A stretch of 63,222 nucleotides of DNA from Nitrososphaeraceae archaeon (GCA_009377575.1 WHTU01000015.1:1-63222), one strand, 5' to 3'; positions 28,063-37,977 are shown, counted from the first letter of the stretch. Notes: a model not told the origin generated them from the sequence alone. Translations and numbers: made by a program.

Positions 28063-29232
28063 ATGAACTCTAAACCTGGAAAAAATAGAAGGACAACGCC
28101 AGAAGGAGAGCCTCTTGAAGACGCAGGGGGCGGTGGCGGATTTCCAGGTGGAGGGCGAGGTGGTTTTTTTCGTAGAGGATCTGGAGGACCTGGAATCGGA
28201 AAGGGATCAAACTCACTCATAAAAATAGCCATTCCCGCAGTAATTGGCATGATTGTAGTCGCCTTCCTAATCATAAATAGTGTAAAGATCGTCGATGCTG
28301 GAAATAGAGGAGTATTGTTAAATTTCGGTGCCGTTGACGTTAGTAGATCATTAGATGAGGGAATCCATTTTGTAGTTCCAGTAAGAGACAATGTGGTACA
28401 GATGGAAGTAAGAACGCAAAGAATAACAGAAGATGCAGCATCTGCATCCGGGGATCTTCAAGACGTAAGAACACAGGTAGCACTAAATTATCATTTAGAT
28501 CCTGATAATTCACAGAATGTTTACAAAAATCTAGGACTTGATTATGCAAATAGAGTGATTGTGCCGGCAATTCAAGAGTCAGTCAAACAAGTAACCGCGA
28601 GATTTAACGCAGAAGAGCTCATTACTCAAAGAGAGAGTGTCAAGACAGAGATTGAGCAGCAAATCAGAGCCAGACTTGCTGCATACAATATCATTGTGGA
28701 CGCGATATCTATCACCGAGTTTGAATTCTCGCCAGAGTTCGTTGTGGCAGTAGAGGCAAAGGTTGCAGCTCAACAGAGAGCATTACAGGCCCAAAATGAA
28801 TTACAAAGAATCGAAATTGAAGCACAGCAAGCAGAAGCAAGAGCAGTTGGAGAGCAGCAAGCAAATATAGCCAGAGCTGAAGGAGTCAGACAGTCTAACG
28901 TACTTCAAGCACAGGGTGAAGCGCAGGCCATAACCACAATAGATGAGCAGCTTCGGCAGAGTCCTAGCTACTTAGAGTGGCTAAAATCCCAGAAATGGGA
29001 TGGTCAGTTACCTCTGGTTGTTGGAGGATCGGGGGCTGAAGGTCAATCAGCTGTGACTCCGTTCATACAGATTCCAACAAGTAGGAGTGAAGTGCAATCG
29101 ATGGAAGATGGAACTGGTGGAGGAGGTGTGAATACTGGAAACCTAACATCATCTTCATCTGGGCTCGCCGGTGGTAGTGCTGGCTTGCAGACCGTATTTA
29201 ATAACACGGTTCTAACCAATTCAGCTGGATGA
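28063..29232 (+). CDS. Prohibitin-like SPFH domain membrane protein
   Basis: A 389-residue protein. A Gly/Arg-rich cytoplasmic N-terminus (15-48) precedes one transmembrane helix (52-74). The SPFH/band 7 domain begins VDAGNRGVLLNFGAVD and runs to about 250, with LDEGIHFVVPVRDNVVQMEV typical of prohibitins. A coiled coil follows (about 240-310; Ala/Gln/Glu-rich, QNELQRIEIEAQQAEA), then a Gly/Ser-rich tail. Prohibitins assemble into ring complexes that organise membranes and membrane proteases. No HflK/C or FtsH partner is adjacent. ATG 28063 is the best start. Confidence in the family is high; its cellular task is unknown. Confidence 0.9.
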   Translation: MNSKPGKNRRTTPEGEPLEDAGGGGGFPGGGRGGFFRRGSGGPGIGKGSNSLIKIAIPAVIGMIVVAFLIINSVKIVDAGNRGVLLNFGAVDVSRSLDEGIHFVVPVRDNVVQMEVRTQRITEDAASASGDLQDVRTQVALNYHLDPDNSQNVYKNLGLDYANRVIVPAIQESVKQVTARFNAEELITQRESVKTEIEQQIRARLAAYNIIVDAISITEFEFSPEFVVAVEAKVAAQQRALQAQNELQRIEIEAQQAEARAVGEQQANIARAEGVRQSNVLQAQGEAQAITTIDEQLRQSPSYLEWLKSQKWDGQLPLVVGGSGAEGQSAVTPFIQIPTSRSEVQSMEDGTGGGGVNTGNLTSSSSGLAGGSAGLQTVFNNTVLTNSAG

Positions 29233-30458
29233 GTTATCGTTGAAAAGTGTTACTCTTTAACAATATGTAGTAAGAATGAGCTAGTAGTGCCCGGCCGCAA
29301 TACAATGAGTGTGATAATATCAGATAATCGTTTCCAAGGTCGGAGAGGGCACCTGTTGCAACATCTGGAGAAAATGTATATATTGTATGGTGGACTCGTC
29401 TGCTATCCTTATGCAATATAAACATACACAATACATGACTTTAATTTGCCCTAACGGAAAAAAACCACGTTAAGTGCTATGGTTACAGGAAAACCATTGC
29501 TTGGAGATAAGTTGTTGTAAGATAGCTGACTCGGTCTAATTTACATTAATCAATCATGGCTTCAATTTTAAGAATAACACCAGAAAAGTGGAAATAGAAC
29601 GCTGGAAAGGCAATGGCAATAGTCTGCATAGACTTTGAGCGTTATTGCTCTAATATTCACATAATATCTTACAGAGATAGTATTACTGGGCAATCTTGCA
29701 ATTTTGCAAAAGAAATTGAGAGTGATGATTGGATTTTGTTACGGATGTGTTGAACAATCGATTGTTTACTTCTTTGATAACCTAGGCCCTACTCACTTCA
29801 TAAGTTCTCGAACGCCAACCATAGCCAGTGGTAATAAAATTGCGGCAAATGCCCTCGTAGCTATTGGACTTACCATATCAATTATTTGTCGTTCACCTTA
29901 ATATTCCCTACGGTTTAGCATGTAATTCGGTGACGGTTACACAATCAATTCTAGGAATCTCTGCGATATAATTAATCTAGTATTGCATAGGTTCTTAGAT
30001 GCTGATCCCAGTACCCTGCTGACATTGGAACAGAATTTTGTTGCAATGTTTGTTCTCTCATCCAAAGTTAGTCTTTCCAGTTCTTTCAGACTCAGATGAC
30101 ATCTGTGTTATTAATGGCGAATTTTTCACAGATTAGCACAAATAGGCTGACCACTGCTATGGGCATCAATGTTAGGCGTGCTGAGAATGTTTAAAGTCTA
30201 AAGTCTGACATAATCAGTGAACGACTTAACCAATCGCAATAGTTCCATCGAAACGCTCGACCAATCTATTCTGTCCTTGTGCAATTGCTTACTTAAAAAG
30301 TGATTTTGATCTATGCCAATTTCCAACTAGTTCGAATCGTATGATTAATCGGTAAAAAGATTAGGCAAAAAGTTGACGCAATGAGGACACATGGAGTATT
30401 ATGAACTACGAAACTGACCAAATACTAATTCAACTTTATATTTGTAGCCAGCGTATAA
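29233..30458. other. Long gene-poor stretch
   Basis: About 1.2 kb without a convincing gene. From ATG 29556 a frame reads MASILRITPEKWK and continues past a TAG to 29751 with plausible composition, so it may be a relic, but nothing is recognised. The rest is closed in all frames. Confidence 0.3.
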
Positions 30459-30770
30459 ATGGACATGAGTAACAATAGCGACTTCCTTTCGCAGCAGCTA
30501 ATGTGGATAATGATATATCTAGGGATAACTCTCACGATTAGCTTTATTGTACCATTTCCTTATTCTCTTCCTATAATTATAGGTGTGGTAATTATCCTCA
30601 GTTTCTTTGTGAGACGAAGAATGACTGCGAGAATGGGCGGATCAGGAACCTCTATGTTTAGGAGCTCCGGTTCAAGAGGTCTTGTACGCTACTACTGCAT
30701 GGCGTGCGGTGCTAAGCATAATGAAATTGCATGTCCAAAATGCGGCTCTAAAATGAAAAGAATAGGCTGA
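30459..30770 (+). CDS. Membrane protein with C-terminal zinc ribbon
   Basis: A 103-residue protein. Two hydrophobic helices (about 15-32 and 36-50) are followed by an Arg-rich, Gly/Ser linker and a C-terminal zinc ribbon: CMACG and CPKCG form two C-x2-C knuckles separated by seven residues. The short spacing is typical of a minimal ribbon. Such proteins are frequent in Thaumarchaeota and have no assigned role. ATG 30459 fits; a second Met at residue 3 is equally possible. Confidence 0.75.
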   Translation: MDMSNNSDFLSQQLMWIMIYLGITLTISFIVPFPYSLPIIIGVVIILSFFVRRRMTARMGGSGTSMFRSSGSRGLVRYYCMACGAKHNEIACPKCGSKMKRIG

Positions 30771-31009
30771 TAAATGACCTGAGATTTCTGAATATAGAAT
30801 ACGGAAGTTATTGCTACGATTTGATTTAGAATCCATTTGATACTGCTTGCTTTTTTCTGGCTCTGTTCAACTTAAACATTAAAAAGAAAGGGGGGGCGGT
30901 CCGGTGAATCCTGATTCTTCTATGCTTACGACACACTCCTCTATGTCGGCTTGACTCAAATGAAGTATTATTAGTTCTGAGTCCTTTCTTCATTGGGGGT
31001 CTAGAGCAT

Positions 31010-31342
31010 CAAGATGAATTCAAAGATCTGGTACTGGAACATTCACTGGGAGTCTAGGGTAAAGGAAACTTGGACCTATTGGGTAGTACAAAGACTTGAT
31101 GGCATTTCATATGGGGAAGGACAAGGAGTAATAATGACGAAGGATGGCAGTGACGTTGCAACGGCGACAGGACGCACAGAAGGAAGAATGACAGATTCAG
31201 GAGAATGAGATTTCTTGGTGCGATATTTTTTGCAACAAATTCAAAGAATAAACTCGCCTTCCTTAATCGCATCATCGGAGTAAATGAATATGAGGTAGAT
31301 GCATTTGGTAATTACGAACATAGGTTATGGGAACGGAAATAG
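31010..31342 (+). pseudogene. Frameshifted beta-barrel-like protein
   Basis: Three frames together encode one protein. SGTGTFTG is in one frame near 31025-31055. RVKETWTYWVVQRLDGISYG through GRMTDSGE is in the next, ending at TGA 31206-31208. MRFLGAIFFATNSKNKLAFL and NEYEVDAFGNYEHRLWE continue in a third, ending at TAG 31342. The joined product fits a thaumarchaeal family of about 150 residues with G-x-G-x-F strands and a terminal LAFLN...YEHK-W motif. Two indels have broken it. The N-terminal part is missing or too degraded to see. Confidence 0.55.
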
Positions 31343-31434
31343 GGCCAGAGTTAAGATCTATTCACTTAAGAGTTTTGTGCAATATCAGGACTAAAGCCAA
31401 CAGATATCTCTTGTGTTCTATCAGCTGCAACATG

Positions 31435-31833
31435 TTATCTAGATCTAATCGTTTGTACTTGACCATTACTAGCCGTTACAATTACCTTATCGAAATCCAG
31501 ACTATCAGCATCTGGAGGTGTAATCATTACGGATGAAAATGGCCCCATGTCCCCAATTGATTCAACTGGTCCTTGGTCACCAAATTGTACCTCGACATTA
31601 TTGAGAGTACCAAAGTTATTGTTTGATATTCTTACGCTGATAGTTTGCATTGTTCCCATTACCTCACTTCTTTCTATGATTTCTACATTTAGCCCTGATC
31701 TAGGTATAAAGACTGAAAGAACAACTACTGCTACAATAATAAATCCTATAAATATACCATACTTGACAATTCTGATATAGTTTCTTCCGATTCTAGGAAA
31801 TCCTACTCCTCTTCCAGAGTCCCATCTTCCCAT
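31435..31833 (-). CDS. Membrane-anchored protein with Ig-like extracellular domain
   Basis: A 132-residue protein: a basic cytoplasmic N-terminus (1-25), one transmembrane helix (about 26-45, IFIGFIIVAVVVLSVFI) and an outer beta-sandwich. The pattern TISVRISNNNFGTLNNVEVQFGD followed by PFSSVMITPPDADSLDFDKVIV resembles CARDB or similar Ig-like modules. No catalytic residues. It is probably part of the cell envelope; the length fits one domain. It runs toward the relic at 31010-31342 and does not overlap it. Confidence 0.65.
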   Translation of the reverse strand: MGRWDSGRGVGFPRIGRNYIRIVKYGIFIGFIIVAVVVLSVFIPRSGLNVEIIERSEVMGTMQTISVRISNNNFGTLNNVEVQFGDQGPVESIGDMGPFSSVMITPPDADSLDFDKVIVTASNGQVQTIRSR

Positions 31834-32497
31834 ATCCAGATGAACGCGCTATAGTTTAATATGCGTATAGCAATCCAGAACCACAAGAATAGTAGTATCA
31901 GTCAGAACACACAGGAATAGGTCGCCTCCCTTAATGCATGATGACTAAGAATTGTCTTGTTATCTGCCAGCTGCTGCTGCCGGAGGCCGAGAAAATGTTT
32001 AGTGGTGGGATAGAACTTCTAACGCAGTCTTCAACCGGTTATCTTGTTATTCGCTCCTAGATGAGCACTGGTAAGAGTTGACAGTCTATCAATGGCAAAC
32101 GTTAGTTACTATTCTTATTAATTCAGTACTGGTTCAGACAACACTAGGAGAACAATTTTTTGAAGAGCAAGGGAAATGTGTGATCAGAATTTAAGAGTAC
32201 TGAGCCATTCGGCCTCCAATTATGATAACTGTATAGACTGTGGTCAATCGACAGTAAAGGGTTATGATGGTAACTGCTTTACCTGAACAAGAGGCATGAA
32301 TGTCTACTGATTACGATTTGAGGCATGAAGGTTTCCCAAGCTAGCTATTTGCGATTTGAAGTCATAGATGTTTCTAAACCTTTAACCGAACGAGCGAGAA
32401 ATGGAACAATAAACTTTACGAGTGTTACAAGGCGGATTAAATCAATAAAGAAATAAAAGGTTTGGAGAATGTTTTTCATTCACCAAAATAGTTCTGA
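31834..32497. other. Gene-free stretch
   Basis: Nothing recognisable in about 660 bp. Includes a short CAGCTGCTGCTGCCGG-type patch near 31970 without open context. Confidence 0.35.
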
Positions 32498-33046
32498 CTA
32501 TTTCCAACTGCGATCATGTTTCATCATCGGTCCGTCATGCCCCATCATCATCATTCCTCCGCCACCAGGGCCACCACCATGCATCATCTGGTGCATTTGT
32601 TGCATTTTCATCCATTCCATATGAGACATGTCCTGTGAAGCCAACACTTGCCCTGTTCCAGGATCAACTATGACCTTATAGAATTCCATTCCTGGTGTTC
32701 CAAGGATTATTGTATATACCAAGTAGGTACCATGTGGTCCACCAAATGCTGCTAATGCAAATGAATTGTTACCTGTCGTCTGTTCGGCAGTAGTTATAGC
32801 TTGAGTCAACGTGGTATTAACTTTAGAACTAATTGCTTCAAAAATGGTTTGCTCCAGATCAATTGTTCCATTGATCATCGTCTTCTCCTTGTACGGCCCA
32901 GAAGTCATATTTCCGTAGTCACCACGATCACCCATCATCGTCATGTTCTGTGCACTTACTTCCTGTGCCGAGGGAGATAAAACACCAATCATGGCTATCA
33001 AAGTAGCTGTCGCTATCACACTGATAGTCAAGGTTTTAGATTTCAT
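32498..33046 (-). CDS. Secreted PepSY-like protein with Met/His-rich tail
   Basis: A 182-residue secreted protein starting at ATG 33046, which gives a normal signal peptide (MKSKTLTISVIATATLIAMI). A longer frame to 33130 adds a poor N-terminus and is rejected. Residues 55-140 resemble a PepSY domain: helix TIFEAISSKVNTTLTQAITTAE, then YLVYTIILGTPGMEFYKVIV and DPGTGQVLASQ. The last 45 residues are very rich in Met, His and Gly (MEWMKMQQMHQMMHGGG), a composition seen in copper-binding proteins. A role as an extracytoplasmic copper buffer is plausible in this copper-dependent lineage, but it is inference. Confidence 0.75.
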   Translation of the reverse strand: MKSKTLTISVIATATLIAMIGVLSPSAQEVSAQNMTMMGDRGDYGNMTSGPYKEKTMINGTIDLEQTIFEAISSKVNTTLTQAITTAEQTTGNNSFALAAFGGPHGTYLVYTIILGTPGMEFYKVIVDPGTGQVLASQDMSHMEWMKMQQMHQMMHGGGPGGGGMMMMGHDGPMMKHDRSWK

Positions 33047-33380
33047 GTCACAGATATGAAGCGATATTGTTCTATATATGTATGTGACAAGTTTAATTGT
33101 TTTAGATTTATGACTCGATAGTATTTGCAATTAAACACAAGGCATTAAACAGATTCATTTGTGAGCTTGTCTTTGTAAAACAATATCCGAACAATTATCT
33201 TAGAAACGTAATAACTTTACGTAAAAAGTATAGCAAACTAAATTCATGAAGAACCGCATGGGAACTGGTACGCAGAAGGTATTAGACTTTAATCAAATAA
33301 GCATCATCAAGTCGATAGTGATTTGTAAATCGTGATCTGTGTAATCAATCGAGTAAATAATTATTTTCTCTTACAAGGAC
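33047..33380. other. Spacer, no gene seen
   Basis: About 330 bp upstream of the PepSY-like gene and past the end of the zinc-ribbon gene. Only short closed frames. Confidence 0.35.
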
Positions 33381-33611
33381 TTACCTAGCAAATTCGATTT
33401 CGATTCCTCTCTTCTCTTTGATACGCATTGTGTAACTTTCTTGATCGGTTACTGGAACGACCTCCAGATTCTTGCTTTTGCAAATGGGGCAGTTAGAAAA
33501 TTTAGGCGTAATTCTTAGAAGAGAAATTGCCCACAAGCAATCATTGCAGATAACCAGATCTCTAAACCTATCTTCTCCTGCGACCCCCTTTCTTTCCTCA
33601 ATCTTAGACAA
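33381..33611 (-). CDS. Small zinc-ribbon protein
   Basis: A 76-residue protein with a four-Cys zinc ribbon: CNDC at 22-25 and CPIC at about 41-44. The N-terminus is polar and the C-terminal beta strands (NLEVVPVTDQESYTMRI) complete a small fold. This is a frequent small-protein type in Thaumarchaeota, of unknown partner. ATG 33611 is the natural start. Cytoplasmic. Possibly a nucleic acid or protein adaptor. Confidence 0.7.
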   Translation of the reverse strand: MSKIEERKGVAGEDRFRDLVICNDCLWAISLLRITPKFSNCPICKSKNLEVVPVTDQESYTMRIKEKRGIEIEFAR

Positions 33612-34068
33612 GAAACATGTAGATCTATGCTATAACTGATTATTAGTCTTCATATTTACATCCAAAGATAAACTCCTCTTATCTACTTCAATGATAAAAT
33701 AACGTACTTCTTTATTTTTATTGTTGCCCTTACCTCCTGTGCAAGTAGAACAAGTCAGTTACCGTCTGGTTCTGTCCCTCAGCGAAATTTGCATTCGAAT
33801 GATACAACGGTTATTCAGACATAGAGAATTGAAGGCAGTTAACCGAATTATCAAGATATTAATTATGTTACCAACCTTTAAATGCAATGGAGTCGAAGTA
33901 GCCATATGCTCAAGCAAATAAACAGTTTCTTCAGCTTGAAAAAAGCTAAGTATGTTGCACCGTCAAGTTATTACTACTATTCGTATCAGAAGGGCAATAA
34001 CAGCTCCGAATAAGCGGTAAACAAGCAAGCTGGTATATCAGATCAGCTCCGTCTTCTGTAATTGCTAA
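33612..34068. other. Gene-poor stretch with coding-like patches
   Basis: A plus-strand frame shows LPSGSVPQRNLHSNDTTVIQ interrupted by stops and, nearer 33900-34010, KKAKYVAPSSYYYYSYQKGN to TAA. These look like pieces of a decayed secreted protein, but the evidence is thin. Confidence 0.25.
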
Positions 34069-34422
34069 TCATTTTCTAAGCATAGACAGGACATCCCGTA
34101 TTATCTTGTTGTGATCTGCATCAACTTCCGTTGTAACTACGAGCAACCAGCTTTCTTCAAGCGGAAATGTTATCCTTTTTATTTTCTGATATTCTGTTAT
34201 CGCATATCTCCCCTTGCCGATTCTTGGCGAGAGGGAATTCCTTAAAGCCCATCTGGCTATAGCCTGTAAATTTGATCTTCTACTTTCGTCTTTGGATAGA
34301 AGATCTGCGATTCCTTCTCGCTGCCCGCCATAACTTACTTCTCCTACATCATTACATACAGCAGCGTACCTTATCTTTGGATCAAGATCAAAGATATCAT
34401 CGCATAGTCTGTCAAAATCCAT
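34069..34422 (-). CDS. DUF6659 family protein
   Basis: A 117-residue protein starting at ATG 34422 (MDFDRLCDDIFDLDPKIRYA), the usual beginning of this thaumarchaeal family; a 17-residue longer frame is less likely. It continues with YGGQREG, then NLQAIARWALRNSLSPRIG and a strand pair ending WLLVVTTEVDADH. Such proteins look like small sensor-type alpha/beta folds related to roadblock or PAS-like modules and occur in many copies in Nitrososphaerales. Function is unknown. It is soluble and monocistronic here. Confidence 0.8.
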   Translation of the reverse strand: MDFDRLCDDIFDLDPKIRYAAVCNDVGEVSYGGQREGIADLLSKDESRRSNLQAIARWALRNSLSPRIGKGRYAITEYQKIKRITFPLEESWLLVVTTEVDADHNKIIRDVLSMLRK

Positions 34423-34823
34423 AGTCGTAGTTCGTAATGTAACTAATAAATGTCTTCTTACATTTAGTCTCATAACACAGATTAGCTACTACTCTTGAGA
34501 ACGGAATTGATGGCTGGCAAATCCCGTCCGTCCCTAGGAGGCGTCAATAACCATAGGAAATCAGAAATCCAGTGATTGCGTTAGCGACTAGGAGCGTCGT
34601 ATGGAAACAGATAGGATGAAGCCAAACATCTCTTGAAAGAACTTTTAAGGGCAATACGAATTATTCTGGGGTTGTGACGAGATTTCTTTATCGCTGATAA
34701 TGTATTTTGAGAGCCTTGTCCATCAAGAAATACTCCTGGCACAAGTACGATACCGATAGAACACATTTAATCCCATAATGATACCTGCAGCCCAATTTCT
34801 CTTTATTTGAAGAAAGTAGTACC
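34423..34823. other. Spacer, no intact gene
   Basis: Only short frames. It separates the DUF6659 gene from the pseudogene tract at 34824-35976. Confidence 0.35.
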
Positions 34824-35234
34824 TTATCTATGCCATATTGAAGCACCAAAACAGCAAGAAGGATTTCCATTTTCATCATAGCCAGTCTCATTGATTTTGT
34901 TCAAGATTGAATCTGAATCGATAGACAAGGTTAATGTACCATTGTATGCGTTGGTTCCCCTGGGTATGTCGGCCCAAACAGCTGTTATTGTATTATTATC
35001 TTCATGGATACGTCCTTTTAGAACGTTAGAAAATGTACTTCCATCGTCGTTGCCGCTGATGCCAAGCTACCGTAGGTCGTTGACTATATTTCTCAAATAA
35101 TAGGTTCCTCCGTCATCAGCCTGCCAAGTACCAGTCAAATTAATATATTGGGTGGATTGCGCCAAACCATCTTGACTATGAACGCCTATAGCTACAATTC
35201 CAAAAAAGAGCAAGAAAGATAAACCAAGTTTCAT
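34824..35234 (-). pseudogene. Secreted protein gene with nonsense codon
   Basis: ATG 35234 starts a signal peptide (MKLGLSFLLFFGIVAIG) and a beta-rich mature part: NLTGTWQADDGGTYYLRNIV, then TAG at 35067-35069, then LGISGNDDGSTFSNVLKGRI and NTITAVWADIPRGT, ending at TAA 34824-34826. The frame is unbroken except for the TAG, where related proteins have a Trp-rich stretch (WWLG), so a TGG-to-TAG change is likely. The family looks like a lipocalin/avidin-type barrel of unknown ligand. Confidence 0.6.
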
Positions 35235-35278
35235 GGACAAATTATTTCCTAGGATAACACACCGACTCTACCTTCAAT

Positions 35279-35467
35279 TTAACTTCTTCCTGTCAATATA
35301 AATGGGTGTTTATGACTTGGAACTAAATGATCATGGGGGTGACCGAAAGACGAAGGAACGTTAGATTGAATAAGTTCAGCTTTTCCAGTAGCTGTATTTT
35401 ACTATTGTTTGATGTGCGCCCAGCTAGGATTCGCATTACTATTGCTGATGGTCCACTGACCTAAACC
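35279..35467 (-). pseudogene. Fragment of a secreted protein
   Basis: The minus strand reads GLGQWTISNSNANPSWAHIK, two adjacent stops, then TGKAELIQSNVPSSFGHPHD and HLVPSHKHPFILTG to TAA at 35279. The same frame holds both halves, and the composition is protein-like, with a His-rich patch. The original gene is not identified. It may belong to the same decayed unit as the oxidase fragment just upstream. Confidence 0.35.
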
Positions 35468-35625
35468 CTGAAATCATGTAAAGATGGGTTTGCAGACCAA
35501 GATATAAACTACGTCGATCGTATAGTGATATCGTCTACTACCTGCAGAAAGCGAACTGAAATAATTGCCTCCGTGTGAGAGGCTTCTAACGACGGTTCTA
35601 ATAAGACTGAAATCATACTCTCTTC

Positions 35626-35976
35626 CTACCGCTCCTTTGAACAAGTAAATGAATTCGTCAATAAATTGATAGTCAAAGAATTTTTTGGTATATGATCCCT
35701 ATAAACGAATATACAATTTAACTCTTGAACAACTCCCATCTTGCCACCATCCCCGTGAAACATAGTGTGACAGTGATAGATCAACTTACCGTAGTCACCA
35801 AATGGGATACGGATAATCACTTTACCGTGCCCTGGAATTACAACGGTGTCATGCAGGCCGTGCGCATCATAGAGTTGACGACTCACCGATCCAGCACAGT
35901 CAGAATCTGGAGAGTGAAGGAGCAGCAGCTGCAGTTCAAGTAGCTCTACCAAGTTCTCTATTTGAAACTGCTTCAT
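35626..35976 (-). pseudogene. Multicopper oxidase C-terminal fragment
   Basis: The frame includes DAHGLHDTVVIPGHGKVIIR, then LIYHCHTMFHGDGGKMGVVQ. This is the last cupredoxin domain of a cuproxidase-type multicopper oxidase, with the HCH, the following His and the Met of the type 1 site. Upstream the text is scrambled where the HPFHxH motif should be (FQIENLVELLEL followed by a Leu run), which indicates a frameshift. The N-terminal two-thirds are gone. It is unrelated in architecture to the intact two-domain oxidase at 4314. Confidence 0.6.
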
Positions 35977-36685
35977 AGATCATACATACACCGATCCCTT
36001 ATTGGTCGTCTTCCCTTCATCAGTTAATAAGCCAATTTGTCCTAATCCTGAGAACACGAAAATTCGGCCAAAGGCTATGATTGGGTTGCGTGCCAATGTA
36101 ATATTTTATATGTGCGTTATGCGCAATTCCCATTGCTGTACCAAAAGTACAATGAAGCAGACATAACCAGAACCTAACACTTCATTAGTTCAGGAATTTC
36201 TGTTAGCAGGGAACTTCCTGTGGAAATTGGAATGAATTTCATTGATGGGGGCACGGGTTCTGGCTCGTATAGGAGACAACCATAACTGCAAATGGTGATT
36301 CCCATCCCATTTATTTTTATATATTTAAGGTGGAGATTTAGTGCAGCAATAACTTGCGCAAGGCCTGGGGGGAGTTTTTCCGAAGTTTTTGATTATCGGC
36401 TGCTCTAATATTATGCCTATAACTCACTACTCTATGCACTTTTGCTGATTATATCCATATCCCCATTCATATACACCCGTCTGCCATTATGCTTAAGCCC
36501 CTCTCTTCTGCTGCATACTATTCAAATTCATAGCCAAAACAATAAGGACTAGAGTAGTTATCACCCTTAAGGCAAAGATTACTTTATGTTTCATACTTAT
36601 TGACGTTTTTACTCTGGTTACTCCACTTTCTGCCACAGTAGGGAAACAAAATGTGGGTCAGCAAGAGATAGCAATTAGATTATCT
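35977..36685. other. Gene-free stretch
   Basis: Some minus-strand words next to 36000 (GRIFVFSGLGQIGLL) may extend the oxidase relic. Beyond this no gene, RNA or repeat is apparent. Confidence 0.3.
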
Positions 36686-36994
36686 TCAGATATTTTTCGA
36701 GAGAATATATCCTTCTGAATCATCATCCACCTCTGACATTACAGTCTGAAACCTTTTGTTTGCTTCTTCAATAAGATCATGCTGAAAAGCTGTTGTTAGA
36801 TAACTAATATTCATTATAGCCACTCCTGGAGAGGGTTCATCCATTTGGACATAGGGTTTTTGCCCTTGTACTAAACCAATAAACTTACCTTCACCATCCA
36901 TATCTTCAACTAATTCCTTTAGTGCTTTAGCTAGAGAATTCTTTTTAGATTCCTTCCATCCATCATTATTGATACCAAATCCATAATTGACCAT
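36686..36994 (-). CDS. Small soluble protein, unknown family
   Basis: A 102-residue soluble protein with a Lys-rich amphipathic helix (KESKKNSLAKALKELVEDMD), a turn with GEGKFIGLVQGQKPYVQMDE, a strand GVAIMNISYLTT, and a C-terminal helix (HDLIEEANKRFQTVMSEV). Composition and helix periodicity indicate a real gene. I do not recognise a family. It stands alone between gene-poor stretches. Confidence 0.55.
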   Translation of the reverse strand: MVNYGFGINNDGWKESKKNSLAKALKELVEDMDGEGKFIGLVQGQKPYVQMDEPSPGVAIMNISYLTTAFQHDLIEEANKRFQTVMSEVDDDSEGYILSKNI

Positions 36995-37538
36995 GATTAA
37001 TTTATGAATTGATCACTTGTATACCTTTAGATAAGATAAGATATGGTAGATATGATGGTTTCAGGTAAACTTCCAATAATTTTTCTATTTCTAAAACAGT
37101 ATTAACTCATCTAGTCTATTACTTTGATAGAGACGCTACGCTAAGATGCATATGGCCAGAATAGGGTATTATGATCGGAATGTGCCTGCTTGCAAGTTGG
37201 TTAAGGGCTTGAAAATGAGTCAATCTCCACCCTGAATTGAATCAGCGGGTATCATCGATATATAGAATAATCACCTAGGTAATTACATGTTTGGTCTTGG
37301 AATAATTTTGATGCATCTAGCAGACTACTTCACAAGAAGAAAATACGAAAAGAGGAAAAAAGAACTCAAAGATAAGGAAGTTTAAGGTCATCGGCTAACT
37401 CAAGTTAATAGTGTATTCCTCTACAATCAACCCCTATTTGGCATGTCGTTAGATACATAGTGGCGACCAGTTTAGGCAAATTCTCTGGTCGCACTACCAT
37501 CTCTACTATACCAATCATTAATGATCTACTTCGAATGA
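36995..37538. other. Gene-poor stretch with a tiny ORF
   Basis: ATG 37287 to TAA 37385 encodes 32 residues: a hydrophobic start (MFGLGIILMHLADYF) followed by a basic helix (RRKYEKRKKELKDKE). This could be a small membrane-associated peptide or a remnant. Otherwise empty. Confidence 0.25.
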
Positions 37539-37832
37539 TTATAGCTTGCCAGACAGTAACAACATTACTTCGGCTACGCGATCCACTATTGATCCTTTGG
37601 TTCTGAGCGTCTCTTGCCCAATTGATATAGCGTCAAGGCTTCGCTTCAGCTTAGTTTTGTATTTTAAAGTCCTGGGTTTTGCTCGTAATCTGTACCCACA
37701 GCAAGGACACCATGGCCCGTCCCATTTGATAAACAGCTCGCAAATTTGACACCTCTTCTGACCGGATGCATAACGCCCAACTCCACTTGGCTTCGCAGCT
37801 TTGTGTCTAATGCATATTCCTCTACATACCAA
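37539..37832 (-). CDS. Zinc-finger protein of a thaumarchaeal family
   Basis: A 97-residue protein with CxGIC (CRGIC), CQIC and CPCCGYR cysteine clusters that form one or two zinc sites. The text VCRGICIRHKAAKPSGVGRY then ASGQKRCQICELFIKWDGPW matches a family that I recall in many copies in Nitrososphaera-type genomes. A basic segment (RTLKYKTKLKR) follows, suggesting nucleic acid binding. The C-terminus is helical. The start codon is ATG 37832. Its role is unknown; a DNA- or RNA-associated factor is likely. Confidence 0.75.
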   Translation of the reverse strand: MVCRGICIRHKAAKPSGVGRYASGQKRCQICELFIKWDGPWCPCCGYRLRAKPRTLKYKTKLKRSLDAISIGQETLRTKGSIVDRVAEVMLLLSGKL

Positions 37833-37977
37833 ATTAATTACTTGGCTTCACAAAACAAACTTATAAGATATTGCAAAACTAGCCATTTTTATTGTGGGAA
37901 TTACATTCTGACGTGTAACTTTCATGTTCACACTAATGCCAGGTATATTTTTTACCCCTACAGTTAGATTAAGTATT

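Noticed and set aside
27891-28391. 166-codon minus-strand frame with Pro-rich stretch
   Set aside because: Shadow of the prohibitin-like gene; the Pro run mirrors its Gly-rich N-terminus.
29556-29751. Frame reading MASILRITPEKWK across a TAG
   Set aside because: Composition is plausible but no family is recognised and the frame is short; too weak to call a pseudogene.
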